Source: Clavaria fumosa (Eukaryota; Basidiomycota; Agaricomycetes; Agaricales; Clavariaceae). From it: 64,000 nt of DNA. The stretch covers positions 3,348,001-3,412,000 of the forward strand of contig OX637794.1 in assembly GCA_951802425.1 (NCBI GenBank), given 5' to 3'. Shown in pieces: positions 10,742 to 22,591 of this stretch. Every line of letters starts with the position of its first letter. Positions within the stretch are counted from its first letter, which is position 1. The notes under the pieces were generated by a model. It did not search any database. It was given only the letters and a program-made list of their open reading frames with translations, and was not told the DNA's origin. The position numbers and the translations under genes were made by a program.

Positions 10742-13700
10742 CTAGACATCAATTGTGGCATCATCGATAGCTTTTCCGCGAGTATCGCTCCCTTCCACCA
10801 CCGCTTTTCCGTCATCTTCAGGTAAGGGATGTAAAGCGTTTGGCTCATCGCTACCATTATCGGTGACTGACTGACTAGATGCCTCTAAGGGTGCAGTGGT
10901 AGCCGAGGGTAACACGGATTCCTCCAGATTCTTTTTCGCATTAGAGATCAACTCCGCGTGCGGGACCTTGCCATTCTCGGGGTTTGGCGTAGATGGTATC
11001 TCCTTCTTCTCCATGTCGCTGCCCCCTGGCGGGGGCTGTTGCACCGGGGACAGCACTTGGACAGGTCCGGGCACAGATATCGGAAACGCCTTTTCTATCA
11101 AAGAACTCGGGGTCCTCATACTGTTCACCAAACGCTCCCTAAACCGTTGATTCGCGGTCAAGGGTGTCGTCTTGAACGGCACTGTCGGAGGCGATTGAGG
11201 TGGCTTTTGAACAAGGCTCCTCTGGGTGACGACGGTTTCCAACATTGAGCCAGGGACCCCTACGTTCTTCAGAGTTGAGAGTTTCTGGTGCAAGTACGTC
11301 GCATCGGCCAGGAGCCTGTGACATAAGGAACGTCATATCACTGTCGAGGTTCTTGTTTTCAACTGGATCTCACCTGTCTTTCATACTCTGGTCGAGTAGC
11401 TCTACTCGCGCGAATTCCTCCGATAACCGGTGATTGATCGTAGCATACACCTGTGTCATGACGTACTAGAAAGGAGCCCAACATTAGGATCACTGTCGTT
11501 GAGCGTCGAGCATGTGACAGAGCTCACTTCCACTACAGAGACCGCCAGGTAGCGTGATAAAACTCTGTGCAGGGTGAGGGTTTCCTTCACAAGAAGCTCC
11601 ATATAATCGTTAACGCCGTCTCCGACCTTCGGGACATCCCACTGTATGTTCTGCGTTGTAGTGGTAAGCTACCCGTTGGAATGCATAAGCAACATGGCAC
11701 CAGGAATTTACCTGGAATGACTGAATGTGGATGGTGAGTCTGTCTCCCATGATAGCAATAAGCTTGGCGTGGATCTCGTTTTGATGCTCTTGGAAGTCCT
11801 GTGATTAGGTTAATAACGACTTCACTATCAATGGACCAAAACGACATACTCGCTTAAGCTTATCAAACTCTACAAGCATAACTGCCTGCGTAGGGCTCAA
11901 ATGTCTCCGAAACGTTTCCCTCACATAAGGTACCAACCCTATCATGATAGATAGCGATTGTGATGCCAGGGCTGCAATGTCTAATGTTAGTGTTCGATAT
12001 TCAGGGGATGGATCTGAAACTAACCCAGGTGCCTGGCTGTAATGTTCTTCAATCCGGCGCTTCTCATGGCGCCAGCACCGAGGACAACTTGGCATGTCCG
12101 CGAATTGAAAGCTTTCAAGAACTCAATTACCTTGCTCATTGTGTCCGTCGTCAGCATGGTCAAGTTAACAACCACTTTGACGTAGTCCAACAAGAGTCGA
12201 AGAACTGACGTCGTTGCCGATACCGTGAAATACTGTCGGTCTTCGATACGAAGGTACTTTGATGACTTCAATTTGGTCGGTGAAGATGGGGGCGGACTTT
12301 GCGGCGGTTGCACATCCGATGCAGATCCATTCTCGGTAGTGGAAGGATCGGCGACCGAAACATCAATGACAAGGGTTGGCGGATCGCGCACGGCGGAGTC
12401 GATGAGAACCCCTACTGTGCTTTGTATTTCTATACCCACTTCTGAAGGTGACCATTGCTCGTCTTCAACAAGCTTGGCGGCTTCTGTGATCCGTAGGTGA
12501 TGGAAATTTTGGAGGAAAGCCTTAGCCTGCGAGAAGCGCGTTCATCAGAACTCAGACCAAGAGGTGGCTCATAGAGAGAGACCTGAGTCACGATCACACC
12601 TCTGAGTCCGATGATCATTCTACGACAGATGACCTCGCATCGTACGACGAAATTCCAGCCTTCACCAAAGAAAAAAATGAATTCAGGCAGATCTAGCTGT
12701 GCGTGCTGATCAGAACGAGCGGCAATAACTGCGGCCGCGCGTGTGTTAGCAGACTCCGCAGCAGACGACTGAATATCTGTGAAGTCTTCCTGCAAGGAAG
12801 AAACGTCTGGAGGGTCATTGGGTGATCTTAAATGAAGGTCGGTGATGCAAGAAATGGAACAAACAGAAGAAACCCACCGAATGGCTGATATCATTTCCAT
12901 TATTAACATGTTTTGAGATTGAAGACCCTCCACGCAGTTCAGCAGCTGGCGGTACATCTCTCTCATCAGAGGCATGAAATTGGCATGCGGCATCGATTGA
13001 AGATGCTTGGAGACTGAAACTCTGAAATCCTATTGAGTGCACATGTCTGAGCATGGAACAGCTCGCTTACCCCAATTCCGGGCCCTTGATGTGGGCATCA
13101 GGCTCATTGAGCGACAGTAAGCTCTATAGCAAATTGGGCCTCATAAGATACGCCCTGATGCATGCATTCCTTGGCTCACATTTTGTACGACGGCGCTGAC
13201 CTCCTCCATAACAATGTCTCGCCAAGAAAGGGCGAACCCTTTCAATCCCATCGTCCGAACCAGACCGTGCAACAACGGTCGTAGGCGATCTGCGAGTTGT
13301 TGATTGACATCCGCGCCATCGGGAGGACGTTGAACAAATTCGTTTATCCTGTTCATACGCTCGACGAGGTCCAATCGAAGAATGTGGACAACATCTGAAC
13401 TGAGAGAAGAAGCGATCTCCCAAGTCAAGTCACGGAGGTGTGAAGGAAGCGCTGCAAACGCTCGCAACGAAGATAACGGGAGCAGTGGGCGAGCAAGGCG
13501 AGTGTCGTCCTCAGAGCCAGAATTGCGAGGGATGTTGGTCAATGCTGAACTATGATCTAGTGAACGGAGAATGAGTCCTTGTGTTTCCGTAGGCAATGGC
13601 GGGTCGGATTTTGCACTCCAAAGTGTCTCTAGCTCCCCAATAACTCCCATGCCCTCGTTCCATTGACCAACAGAAACGAACGTTTTGGCGTCGCTCGTGA

Positions 13701-14709
13701 GTTTCACTACGCCGTTGATATTATCCAAAGTCTCTCGCACGACTCCCAGGTTTCGGAGCTTGAGTTCCTTCTGAACGATTTGCAGCCCCTTTTTGGCACT
13801 TTTATCGTCAACGTCTTTGAGTAACGCGCGCAATTTGCCTATTCTGTGGAGGCATTGCTCGGATTCAGACTGTAGATCGCGGAGATTCGTGAGGGCAGCG
13901 AAGAATGAGGAAGCGCGCAAGGATATCTCTTGCACAAGATGCTGCTCGACAGTATCTGCGTAGTGAGAAAATTTCTCAAGTAGTGGAAGAGAGTGGGAAA
14001 GGGAAGAAGGATCGACGGAGCCTTCAGAGTCGGGAGGTTGTTCTATTATGCAGTCAAATGTTGTCGGGTCGCCAAGATTAAAATTACGGTCGAAAAATAC
14101 GGATGGAACCGAATCTAAAGGGGGAAGATTCCTTGATGATGTGTATACATCCTGCGAAGCGTCTGCATCGAGCGATTCATGAGCTGGGTGATCGCTATCC
14201 ATTTGAGCTGCATTTTCGTGCTCCGTCCGCAAATTAGTTTCAAAGCGAGCCCACTCTGGATCCACGGCGCGCAGGTAAGAATCGAAGTCCTTCTTTCGGA
14301 CGCGAGGTATTTCGGCAGGTACGATAGGTGGAAGAGAAGAGTGGGCTTTTGGAGGCGCCTGTCGCTTGTGCGGATTGTTCAAAACGGTGGAGATAGCTGT
14401 CTCGTGTAAGCTAGATTGAGAAATTATGGCTACATACGCACCATGGAAACCATGCTTCGAGCTGCTCCACGCCGCAGGCAAGGCACCCAGGGGCAGAACA
14501 TCAGTAGTTGAGTTCAAGAGCTCTGCAGGCGGCCTAGGGATGACATAGTCTCCGGGACCGCCTTCCGTGGTCCCTGAAACGCTTCCAGGTCCAGCGCGTC
14601 GCGGGGCGGCAGGGTCCCAGCTGAACCTGTACTGGTGTGCAGTTCTGGGTTGATCAAGAACTGGGATGGGAGACGCTGGTCTTGACACGCTAGAGGTATG
14701 ATCAGACAT
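10742..14709 (-). CDS. VPS54: VPS54, GARP tethering complex subunit
   Basis: Component of the Golgi-associated retrograde protein complex that tethers endosome-derived vesicles at the trans-Golgi. Eleven exons give 1141 aa (sum divisible by three). The N-terminal third is disordered and Ser/Pro-rich. The family block VFFDRNFNLGDPTTFD is followed by a coiled coil around LRDLQSESEQCLHRIGKLRALL, typical of CATCHR tethers. The mid region reads LALDISLRAS-like helices and HGLVRTMGLKGF. The Vps54 C-terminal domain carries ALASQSLSIMIGLVPYVRE, LIAIMGDRLTIHIQSFQ and NDYMELLVKETLTLHRVLSRYL. The last 150 residues are low complexity. The first intron (14397-14441, 45 bp) is a multiple of three and could be misread as coding; removing it restores GFHAISTVLNNPHKR. 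Confidence 0.9.
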
Positions 14710-14848
14710 GGCCCCAATCCTCTGCACCGCCGCGTTCTACAAATGCATACAAGGGTCGTCGTGTCGCATTCAACAGCCGCTGTCCAAGGCAGCGTAAGTG
14801 ATGACAATGGGCAGCAGCAGGTGTTCGACGGACAAGCAGACGGCCAAT
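14710..14848. promoter_or_regulatory. 139-bp divergent promoter between VPS54 and GUF1
   Basis: The predicted start codons of VPS54 (minus) and GUF1 (plus) are only 139 bp apart, so both 5' UTRs and core promoters must fit here or overlap the opposing gene. No clear TATA box is visible; the sequence is GC-balanced with CAG-rich segments. Confidence 0.55.
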
Positions 14849-17800
14849 ATGCTTAGGTCAGCGAGATCTCAAGAAGGAAATACGGTTAAACCTAACCCCA
14901 GTTTCGTTTCTCGTCTTTACATGCTCCTGACATGCCCCAGAAGCCGTTTACTTCTCAGACAGAATTGGATCAAGTTAGTGCTAACCAAGAGAGGGTTTAC
15001 AACATCCATTCATCTTGATGAATTCTCCTGCGAGCTCATACGGTGAGTACAAGCTCGCCTCCCCATCGTCAGTCTCACAGACCTGTCGCGCCCAGCAATT
15101 TCTCGATCATCGCTCACATAGGTGAGGAATCTCTCTATACTTTATAGAATTGTTCTCATGGCTTTTTAAGACCATGGAAAATCAACCCTGGCAGACAGGT
15201 GAGTTGGTGCTTACTCTTCCGGAATGCCAACAAGTAAAGACGCGAGGCAGACTTCTGGAGGTTCACGATATTTACGAAATATACGTCCGTAGCTAACCCC
15301 TCCGCCAGTTGACAGGCACAATCCAGCGGAAGCCTTTTGGCAGAAACGAACAGGTCTTGGATAAGCTGAAGGTAGAGCGTGAGCGTGGGATAACAGGTTT
15401 GCCTTCACCAGCTTTGAAATGCTCTTACGCTCATGTTACTCGCCCAGTTAAAGCTCAGACAGTGAGGTATAACGGCGTCTACCTTACTTTTATACTATCT
15501 TTCCTAACGTTCTACAGCATGATGCACGGGTTCAAATCCAAAAAGTATCTTCTGAACCTGATTGACACTCCTGTGGGTGTTATCTTTCCGAGTAGAAGCG
15601 CATACCTTCATTCGTCTCAGGGTCACGTCGATTTTGCATGGGAAGTCTCGCGCTCCCTTGCCGCATGTCAGGGCGCTCTCCTCCTCGTGGACGCGAGTCA
15701 AGGCGTGCAAGCACAATCACTGTCCGTGTTTCACTTCGCCAAAGAGAAAGGTTTGAAAATAATCCCGATCCTCAACAAAGTGCTCCATTCCACTGTTGTG
15801 ATGGAATAATATCTGAATCTCTGATACAGATTGACCTTCCTGCCGCTCAACCACAGCGTGTCGCAGCACAGATCGCGTCCACCTTTGGAATAGACGCGTC
15901 CGAAGTGCTCCAGATCTCAGCTAAGACCGGGGAAGGAGTCGATGCTGTTTTAGCAGCAATCATTGAGCGAATACCTCCACCAACAGGCAGTCCGACACGA
16001 CCATTAAAGGCCTTCCTATTTGATTCCTCGTAGGGTTCTTGAATAAAGCGCGAAACCAAAATCACGCGTGCATATTCTAGGTACGACCGGTACAAAGGAG
16101 TCATCTCTCTCGTCAGTATCCAAGATGGCATTCTTGAGAAGGGTAAATTTACTTCCATTTCTACTATGAGGCAAACAACCATTTTCTGCTAGGTGACAAG
16201 ATTGCGTCTCATTGGTCAAAAAAGAAATACGATGTCGTTGAGTTGGGTATCATGCATCCAGAGGAAATACCAGTGCCTCGCCTATTGCCGGGCCAGGTTG
16301 GTTATGTAGCCTGTAATATGAGACATTCATCAGAAGGTGAGCGATCATCTTAAACTTGTCCTCTTATTTTTCTAAGCTGATATAACATAGCCCACATCGG
16401 TGACACATTTCATCTTGCTGGCTCTCCGGTTGAACCGATGCCAGGATTCAAACCAGCACAGGCGATGGTGCTTCCTCATCCTTTTCTTGCTGATTTTGCA
16501 CCCCACCTGACTTCCCAAGGTATTCGCAGGCGTCTTTCCGATTGATAGTAATCTCTTTCCGAAACTCGAAGAGTCTATTCACCGAGTGAGTATTTCATGT
16601 GCATTGTACAACGTGTAATCTCTAAATTCTCCGCTCTCCAGCTAGCATTGACCGACCGGAGCGTCACCATACAGCGAGAATCCTCCACAGCTCTCGGGCA
16701 AGGTTGCCGATTAGGATTTTTAGGCACGTTACATATGGACGTGTTCCGCCAACGCTTGGAGGACGAATATGATGCCAGTGTCATCATCACTGCCCCGACA
16801 GTGCCTTACAAAGGTCAGCTCTCTTCCTCCAAGAAGAGAAGAGACTCAAATAGAAAGCCAAGTTGTCTATGCCAATCGGACCGACGTCATTAGCAATCCG
16901 ACCGAGTTCCCAGACAGCACAGATCCAGCGTTTGGCATTAAAGAGGTCCAGGAACCTGTGGTCAAAGCCTCGATTATCGTGCCTCAAGGTCAACCTTGTC
17001 CATTTAACTCATCCGCAGGAATTGAAACGGAGCCTGACAGAGTATTTGGGCGACATTATGGAGCTTTGTTACTCCCATCGTGCGGAGGAGATGGATCATC
17101 GCTACCTTGATTCGGACTCTTCTGCATCCGCACGCGTGATCCTGACGTGTGTCATGCCTCTCAGCGAAATAGTGACGAACTTTTTCGACCAACTCAAAGG
17201 CCGGAGCTCTGGGTACGCATCATTCGAGTGAGTCAGGGTTTAATCACGCTTCATGGGGTGCAGTAAGCAACTCAATCGCACGCGCTCGTATGGCAGTTAT
17301 GAAGACGCCGGATACCGATCCAGTCCACTGTCGAAGGTTGTCCTTCATGTCATATGATGCGGAAGTGGATTCTTTCTTAAATTACCGTAGATGGTTTTCC
17401 TATTGAATGGAAAGCCGGTTGACGCCTTGGCCTTGATCGTTCACCGTTCCTCACAACAAGCAGTTGGGCGTGCATGGGTGCAGAAACTTCGTGGGCTTCT
17501 CTTACGCTCCTTTGCGCTCGCACACTAAAATCTTCTCCGCCTTGCGAAGACAAAGTTATTCCTCGTCAGCTGTTCGAAGTGCCAATTCAGGCCGTCATAG
17601 GGCGTAGGGTTATCGCACGCGAAACACTGTCGGCAATGCGTGCGGATGTCACCGCTGGTCTGTACGGAGGTGTGTGTTCTGCGCGTGACGGTATGTACGC
17701 ATCGCGGCGCTCACGTTTGCTGCAGGACACTACGAGCGAAAGAAGAAGCACCTAGACAACCAAAGGGAGGCCAAGAAGAAGTTGAAAAGGGTTGGCAGCG

Positions 17801-17853
17801 TTGATCTTCCCCAAGAAGCCTTTTTCGATATCTTGCGCGCCAATAAAAGATGA
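14849..17853 (+). CDS. GUF1: GUF1, mitochondrial LepA/EF4-type translation GTPase
   Basis: Mitochondrial elongation factor 4 homologue that acts on the mitoribosome under stress. Twenty exons rebuild 669 aa, close to the usual length, with total length divisible by three. The N-terminus is basic and Ser/Leu-rich, consistent with a mitochondrial targeting peptide. G-domain motifs are AHIDHGKST (G1), ERERGIT (G2), DTPGHVDF (G3) and NKIDLP (G4). Later blocks include [45 protein letters not shown], and the LepA C-terminal [16 protein letters not shown] and [13 protein letters not shown]. It ends [13 protein letters not shown]...LRANKR. One internal exon is only 10 nt (15251-15260), needed to supply the RLLE residues after ADR. 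Confidence 0.93.
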
Positions 17854-17964
17854 CTTAGAAGTTACCACCATGCTTCTGTTGATGCCCCCGACGAACTCGA
17901 TGTTCAATCATATGTGTGCAAAAATCTACGCGCTTCTAAACATCTATAGATACAAGATGGCACA

Positions 17965-19388
17965 TCACAAATCGTGGTCTTCATCGTCATAGGTCTCCTT
18001 GAGCAATCTAGCAGTGCTTCAATAGAAGACAACAAGCTGAATATTGGATACATACCGATATATCGACGACGGAGGGTGTGTGCCGCTGTAACAGAGATTT
18101 ATTTAATCCTATCACAAAAGGGGCACATACACTTACTCGTTTGTGATGTACACATCCACCAGCTCTGGGCCGATATAATCGAAATACGGGTTTACGACAT
18201 TCACTGTATCCACCAAATCACCCTCCTGCCATCCCAAGACGGGGCTCGGGTCTCCAAAGTCCAGCCCGCCGTATTCGTGATGGAGATTCCACTTGGGCGT
18301 AATCTTGAATTGACCCGCACAAACGACAACCGGTACCCGATGCGCTCGCGCGGCAGTCGCTGCGAGAAGAGAGCCGCAAATAGAGAACATCCCGCCGTTT
18401 GCGAGAATAGAGTGGGCGGAGAGTATGAGCTTGGTCACACGAGAGAGGAGGGCATAAATCGAGGAGTCGGGTACAAGGAAGGTAGAAATGCCTGCGGTAG
18501 AGAGAAGTTTGGCTAGATCGCGACCACTATAACTGCAATTGATTTGAGAAATTGAAGGGATTAGTCGAGGACAAGACATACGATGGACCAGTCTCAGCGA
18601 CAATGACGGTGTAATTCCGATAATGCGCAGCAGACTTCAGGAAGGCTTCGACTGTTTTTGACATTCCGATTGTCAGAATTATTTCACTAGGTAGGACACT
18701 CAGCGGGCGCGACTGGGCGCGTGTCTTTTGAATGTCATCTTACTCTGAATGAATATGATCCTTTGCGTTTCTCGACACATTGTCATAGACTGTTTCTAGT
18801 TCGTCCACAACGTCTTGGATTGCTTCCATGAGTACTGGTCTCAGGCCCTTGGCAAACGAGTCTGGATCATCAAGGTCGTTCTCCTTCAGCACGCCTTTAT
18901 CTTTGGACGATTTCTCGGTTGTGGGCTGCTTTCGGGGTTGGCCCTCGAGGACAAATCTGGAGATGGAGAACTCTGCCGAGGAAGGAGCAGCAGAATCTTT
19001 CGCTGCGGTGTGATATTCCTCTCGGATATGGTGGAGCACTTTACGAACAGTATTCCCAACGCAATGTTCTACATACACTGTCTCGTGAGTACCGCCCACG
19101 AACTCAGGAGGACAACGTCTGCACCTTTCGGCTGGGCAGCGATCAGCCTCCGCCCGACACCACGAATTATTTCCACCAATTGCTCAATATTCGAGAAACG
19201 TGCTTTTGCGACGACTTGCCGGAGAACGAGCACGGTCTCGAGCGAGGTCTTGTGTGAGCCGACAATTTGCCTACATAGAGTGGGTTCGCGAGAGCGGAGG
19301 AAGCGGGCCAAATGCGTTAAACAGACCGTCTGCGTAGCTTATGCACCAAAGCGTCTACAGCGCGTTGGTGCTGCCATTCGGCGTTCAT
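17965..19388 (-). CDS. GCD7: Translation initiation factor eIF2B subunit beta
   Basis: Regulatory subunit of eIF2B, the guanine nucleotide exchange factor for eIF2 and the target of eIF2-alpha phosphorylation in general amino-acid control. Seven exons (19388-19327, 19270-19125, 19068-18744, 18686-18582, 18532-18137, 18085-18056, 18007-17965) give 368 aa. Landmarks are [21 protein letters not shown] at the N-terminus, [67 protein letters not shown] and the [18 protein letters not shown] end, which matches the YIYRLLxExYDPED tail of the family. It converges with GUF1 (112 bp between stops). Its start lies about 200 bp downstream of the tryptophan synthase stop on the same strand. Confidence 0.92.
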
Positions 19389-19447
19389 TCTGTTCTTGCC
19401 ACACTCGGTCTCGGTCTCGGGGTAGACGACGTTGCCATCCCTCACCG

Positions 19448-19458
19448 TGACTCACGTG
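19448..19458. promoter_or_regulatory. Composite TGACTCA / CACGTG site upstream of eIF2B-beta
   Basis: TGACTCA (19448-19454) is the consensus for Gcn4/Cpc1-type bZIP activators. It overlaps CACGTG (19453-19458), the E-box bound by Cbf1/USF-type bHLH proteins. It lies 60-70 bp upstream of the eIF2B-beta start codon. The sequence match is exact; function is inferred. Confidence 0.5.
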
Positions 19459-19585
19459 CCACATAGAGTCACGCCTGTGATGCAACGAGGAGGGAACACG
19501 GGCTGCCGAGGACGTCACCGAGTCATCCCTCGGATGGTAAAAAACAAAGGTCGAGACCGGGGATCAAAGCTGTTCTGTTGCCTTT

Positions 19586-22268
19586 CTACGCGGATACATG
19601 CCAGTCTAGGATATCGGCCCACTTACCTGGAAGCAATTGAGATATTTGTTCAACATCCTTGTCTCCCCTCCCTGACAGACACTGTCAAAGTTGTACGTCA
19701 GAAGCCGTAAGGCAGGGACAAGGGGGTAACGGACTACAACGACATCCGATTCCTTAGGAAGGGTACGTGCTAGCCGCACACCCTCCCAAATAGCATGGGA
19801 TGACTCCAGCGCTGCGCAGGCGGAGTTAGGAAAAAAAAACCGGCCAATAAATATGGCACCGAAGACTTGCCGGGAATAATACCCTCCAACTGTGTACACA
19901 TTCTGAAGCCCCGGAGTGCCTCTTCATCCGTAGCAACAACGTATTCCGCTCTGCCCGAATCCTTAAGCCATGCGTGTTCCGGGCCCACACCTGGATAATC
20001 CAACCCAGCGCTTATAGAGTGCGCTTCCTGGATCTGGCCAGCGGCAGACTGGAGAATGTATGATCGGACACCATGAAATACACCTGGCTTTCCCTTGGAC
20101 AGCGTTGCGCTGTGCTTGTCAGTTTGCAGACCTTGCACGTACTCATTCAACGTGAGATCGTAATGGAAGCATGATTGGTCACACCTTCGCCTCCAGCTTC
20201 TACGCCAATCAATCTCACACTTTTGTCACCGATGAACTCATAGAAAGATCCGATAGCATTGCTCCCTCCACCTACGCATGCGACCACTGCATCGGGCAAT
20301 TTGCCCCGCGCAGATTTGAATTGTTCTTTGATTTCTCGTCCAATAATTTTCTGGAAATCGCGCACCATAGTTGGGAAGGGATGGGGACCAATAACGGAGC
20401 CGACGAGGTAATGGGTCGTCGCGAGGTTGGTCACCCAGTCTCGCATGGCTTCGTTTACGGCATCTTTGAGCGTGCAAGATCCGGATGTCACTGGAATTAC
20501 CTAAATCCTTGTGAGACTGATGAATCAAGACAGAATAACAATCTACTTTGGCTCCCAGCATTCTGATGCGAAAGACATTGAGGGCCTGTCTTCGTACGTC
20601 CTCGGAACCCATGTAGATGACACATTCCAGCCCAAACCGTGCGCATACAGTCGCTGTCGCCACGCCATGCTGCCCAGCCCCTGTCTCCGCAATGATGCGT
20701 TTCTTGCCAATTCGCCTTGCCAATAAAATCTAGTGAAGACTGTATTGACCACATCTCAAATTTGCACGCACGCGATGAAAACGTACTTGGCCAATGGCGT
20801 TGTTAATTTTGTGAGAACCAGTGTGGTTCCTATGGACCACGATTGACGTCGTCCTTTGTTCTGATCGAAAATCAACTCACAAGTCTTCCCTCTTAAACCA
20901 AATCTTTGCTCCTCCGCCTTCCTTTGAGAGACTCTCGGCAAAATACAACTTGCTCGGACGGTTCATATAGCCATAATAGCTCTCGAATTCCTTCCAGAAT
21001 TCTGGATCCGTGGTGGCCTTTTTGTGAGCTTCCTCTAACTCGACGAGACAGTCGAAAAGCGCTTCAGGTACATATTGACCCCCGAATTGACCGAAGCGCA
21101 TAGGGAGGGCATTCGAACTAGCAGCTGCAGCGGATGCCAGAGGAGGCTTGCCCGTAGAAGTGGGCCTGGACTGGACCGTTCCTGGCCCGTCCACAGACCG
21201 TACTTGTGTACAGTAGCTCTTGACCCGCAGGGGTATCTCATCTTTCGGCGAATCCTTGATAATTTCGACAAGCTTACTGCCGACAACGACGCCATCTGCT
21301 CCAGCGCCGACCACGGCCTGAAAATGGGCAGCGGTAGCCACACCGAAACCGACCGCGAGGGGTACAAGGGTGTGTTCACGAACACGGGCGATAATGGAAG
21401 CTAATTCTGCGTTCACGGTGCCTGTGTCGGAAGAGCCTGTGATGCCCATCTGATAACGGCATTTAAGTTGTGTGCGGAGAAATTGGTGCTGTAAGGAAAC
21501 TAAAACAACTGACCTTGGACACTACGTAGATGAACGTGTCAGCGATTGAGGCTAGAAACGCGATTCTGCTTGAGGAAGTTGATGGTGCCACCAGTGGGAC
21601 GTAAGAAAGACTAATCTAGCTCAGTTAACCCCGCATGGTAATCAACGTGAGAAGCCAACGACGCACTTGACTTGAGCACATTTCTTTCGAAACGCAACTG
21701 CCTCCTCAGGAGGGAGATCGACCATGATGAAGCCGTTAGCACCTGCTTCACCGGCATCCTGAATCGCTTTGTCTTCGCCGTAGGCTAGGATGGGATTGTA
21801 ATAACCTGATAGATTCGACAATCAGTTTCAACCAGAGGTCTTATCTCGCGCTAACGATTTACCCATGAGCAACACAGGAATCGTGAGGCCCTGTTTCCTC
21901 GCCTCCTTCAGCAGACCTAGCACGCTTTTGTATTGTACATCATGTTGCAAGGCGATCTGAGGATTGATCATCAGCCCATAACTGAGTCAGAAAGACTTTT
22001 GAGACATACTGAATTGCTGGCTTGAATTGCTGGACCATCAGCAATCGGATCTGAGAAGGGGACCCCTAATTCAATGACATCGGCTCCACCCTCTTGCATT
22101 GCGAGTAGAATTGGAATGGTTTCATTTGGAGTCGGATAACCCGCGGTTACGAAAGGAATGAAGATAGGAATGCCCTGTGGATGAAACTTGAACGAATTAT
22201 CCTGATCTGTTTGCGTTATCACTGACCTGCAGTTTCTTGCTAACGACAACATGCTTGAGGGAGTCCAT
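19586..22268 (-). CDS. TRP5: Bifunctional tryptophan synthase (alpha-beta fusion)
   Basis: Catalyses the last two steps of tryptophan synthesis: indole-3-glycerol phosphate to indole (alpha) and indole plus serine to tryptophan (PLP-dependent beta). Twelve exons give 693 aa, the normal size for the fungal fusion. The alpha domain shows [43 protein letters not shown] and YVVSKMGITGSS. After a Ser/Ala linker the beta domain shows [32 protein letters not shown] (PLP lysine in HK), [14 protein letters not shown], the GGGSNA phosphate-binding loop and GPEHAWL. It ends [15 protein letters not shown]. Intron 19812-19870 starts GCAAGT, a GC-AG intron. The start is divergent from the asparaginase gene. 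Confidence 0.94.
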
Positions 22269-22591
22269 GTGGTAGTTAAAAGACAACGAGGACGGTCTAA
22301 CCTCTGGCTCTGCTCTTGCCCACTTCCCTGGTGAGTGAGTTTCGGACGAAGCGCATCCGATCGGACTGACCACGACCCTGATTGGGTGACGTGAGAACGA
22401 TCGGTTGTTGCACATTTTCCCTTTTGGAGATCGCGTGTTTTCTATTCTAAAGAGAAAAGATATTGGCCAATATCAAGGTCACCGTAAAATAATAATACCC
22501 GTCTTCGGGGCTTCCGTTTCCACCTTTCCCCGGTTTTAAAGTCCACAGCCATCTCGCCATTCCTTTCACAACTTACCCTACTCCCACTATC
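22269..22591. promoter_or_regulatory. Divergent promoter region, tryptophan synthase / asparaginase
   Basis: 323 bp separate the two predicted start codons. Inverted CCAAT-type sequences (for example ATTGGG near 22380 and 'attggccaat' near 22462-22471) are visible, together with a pyrimidine-rich tract before the asparaginase ATG. No exact TGASTCA site was found here although the tryptophan synthase gene might be expected to have one. Confidence 0.35.

Noticed and set aside
20877..22268. Separate alpha and beta tryptophan synthase genes
   Set aside because: The alpha end and beta start are continuous in one long exon (21449-20881) with a Ser/Ala linker, the normal fungal fusion.
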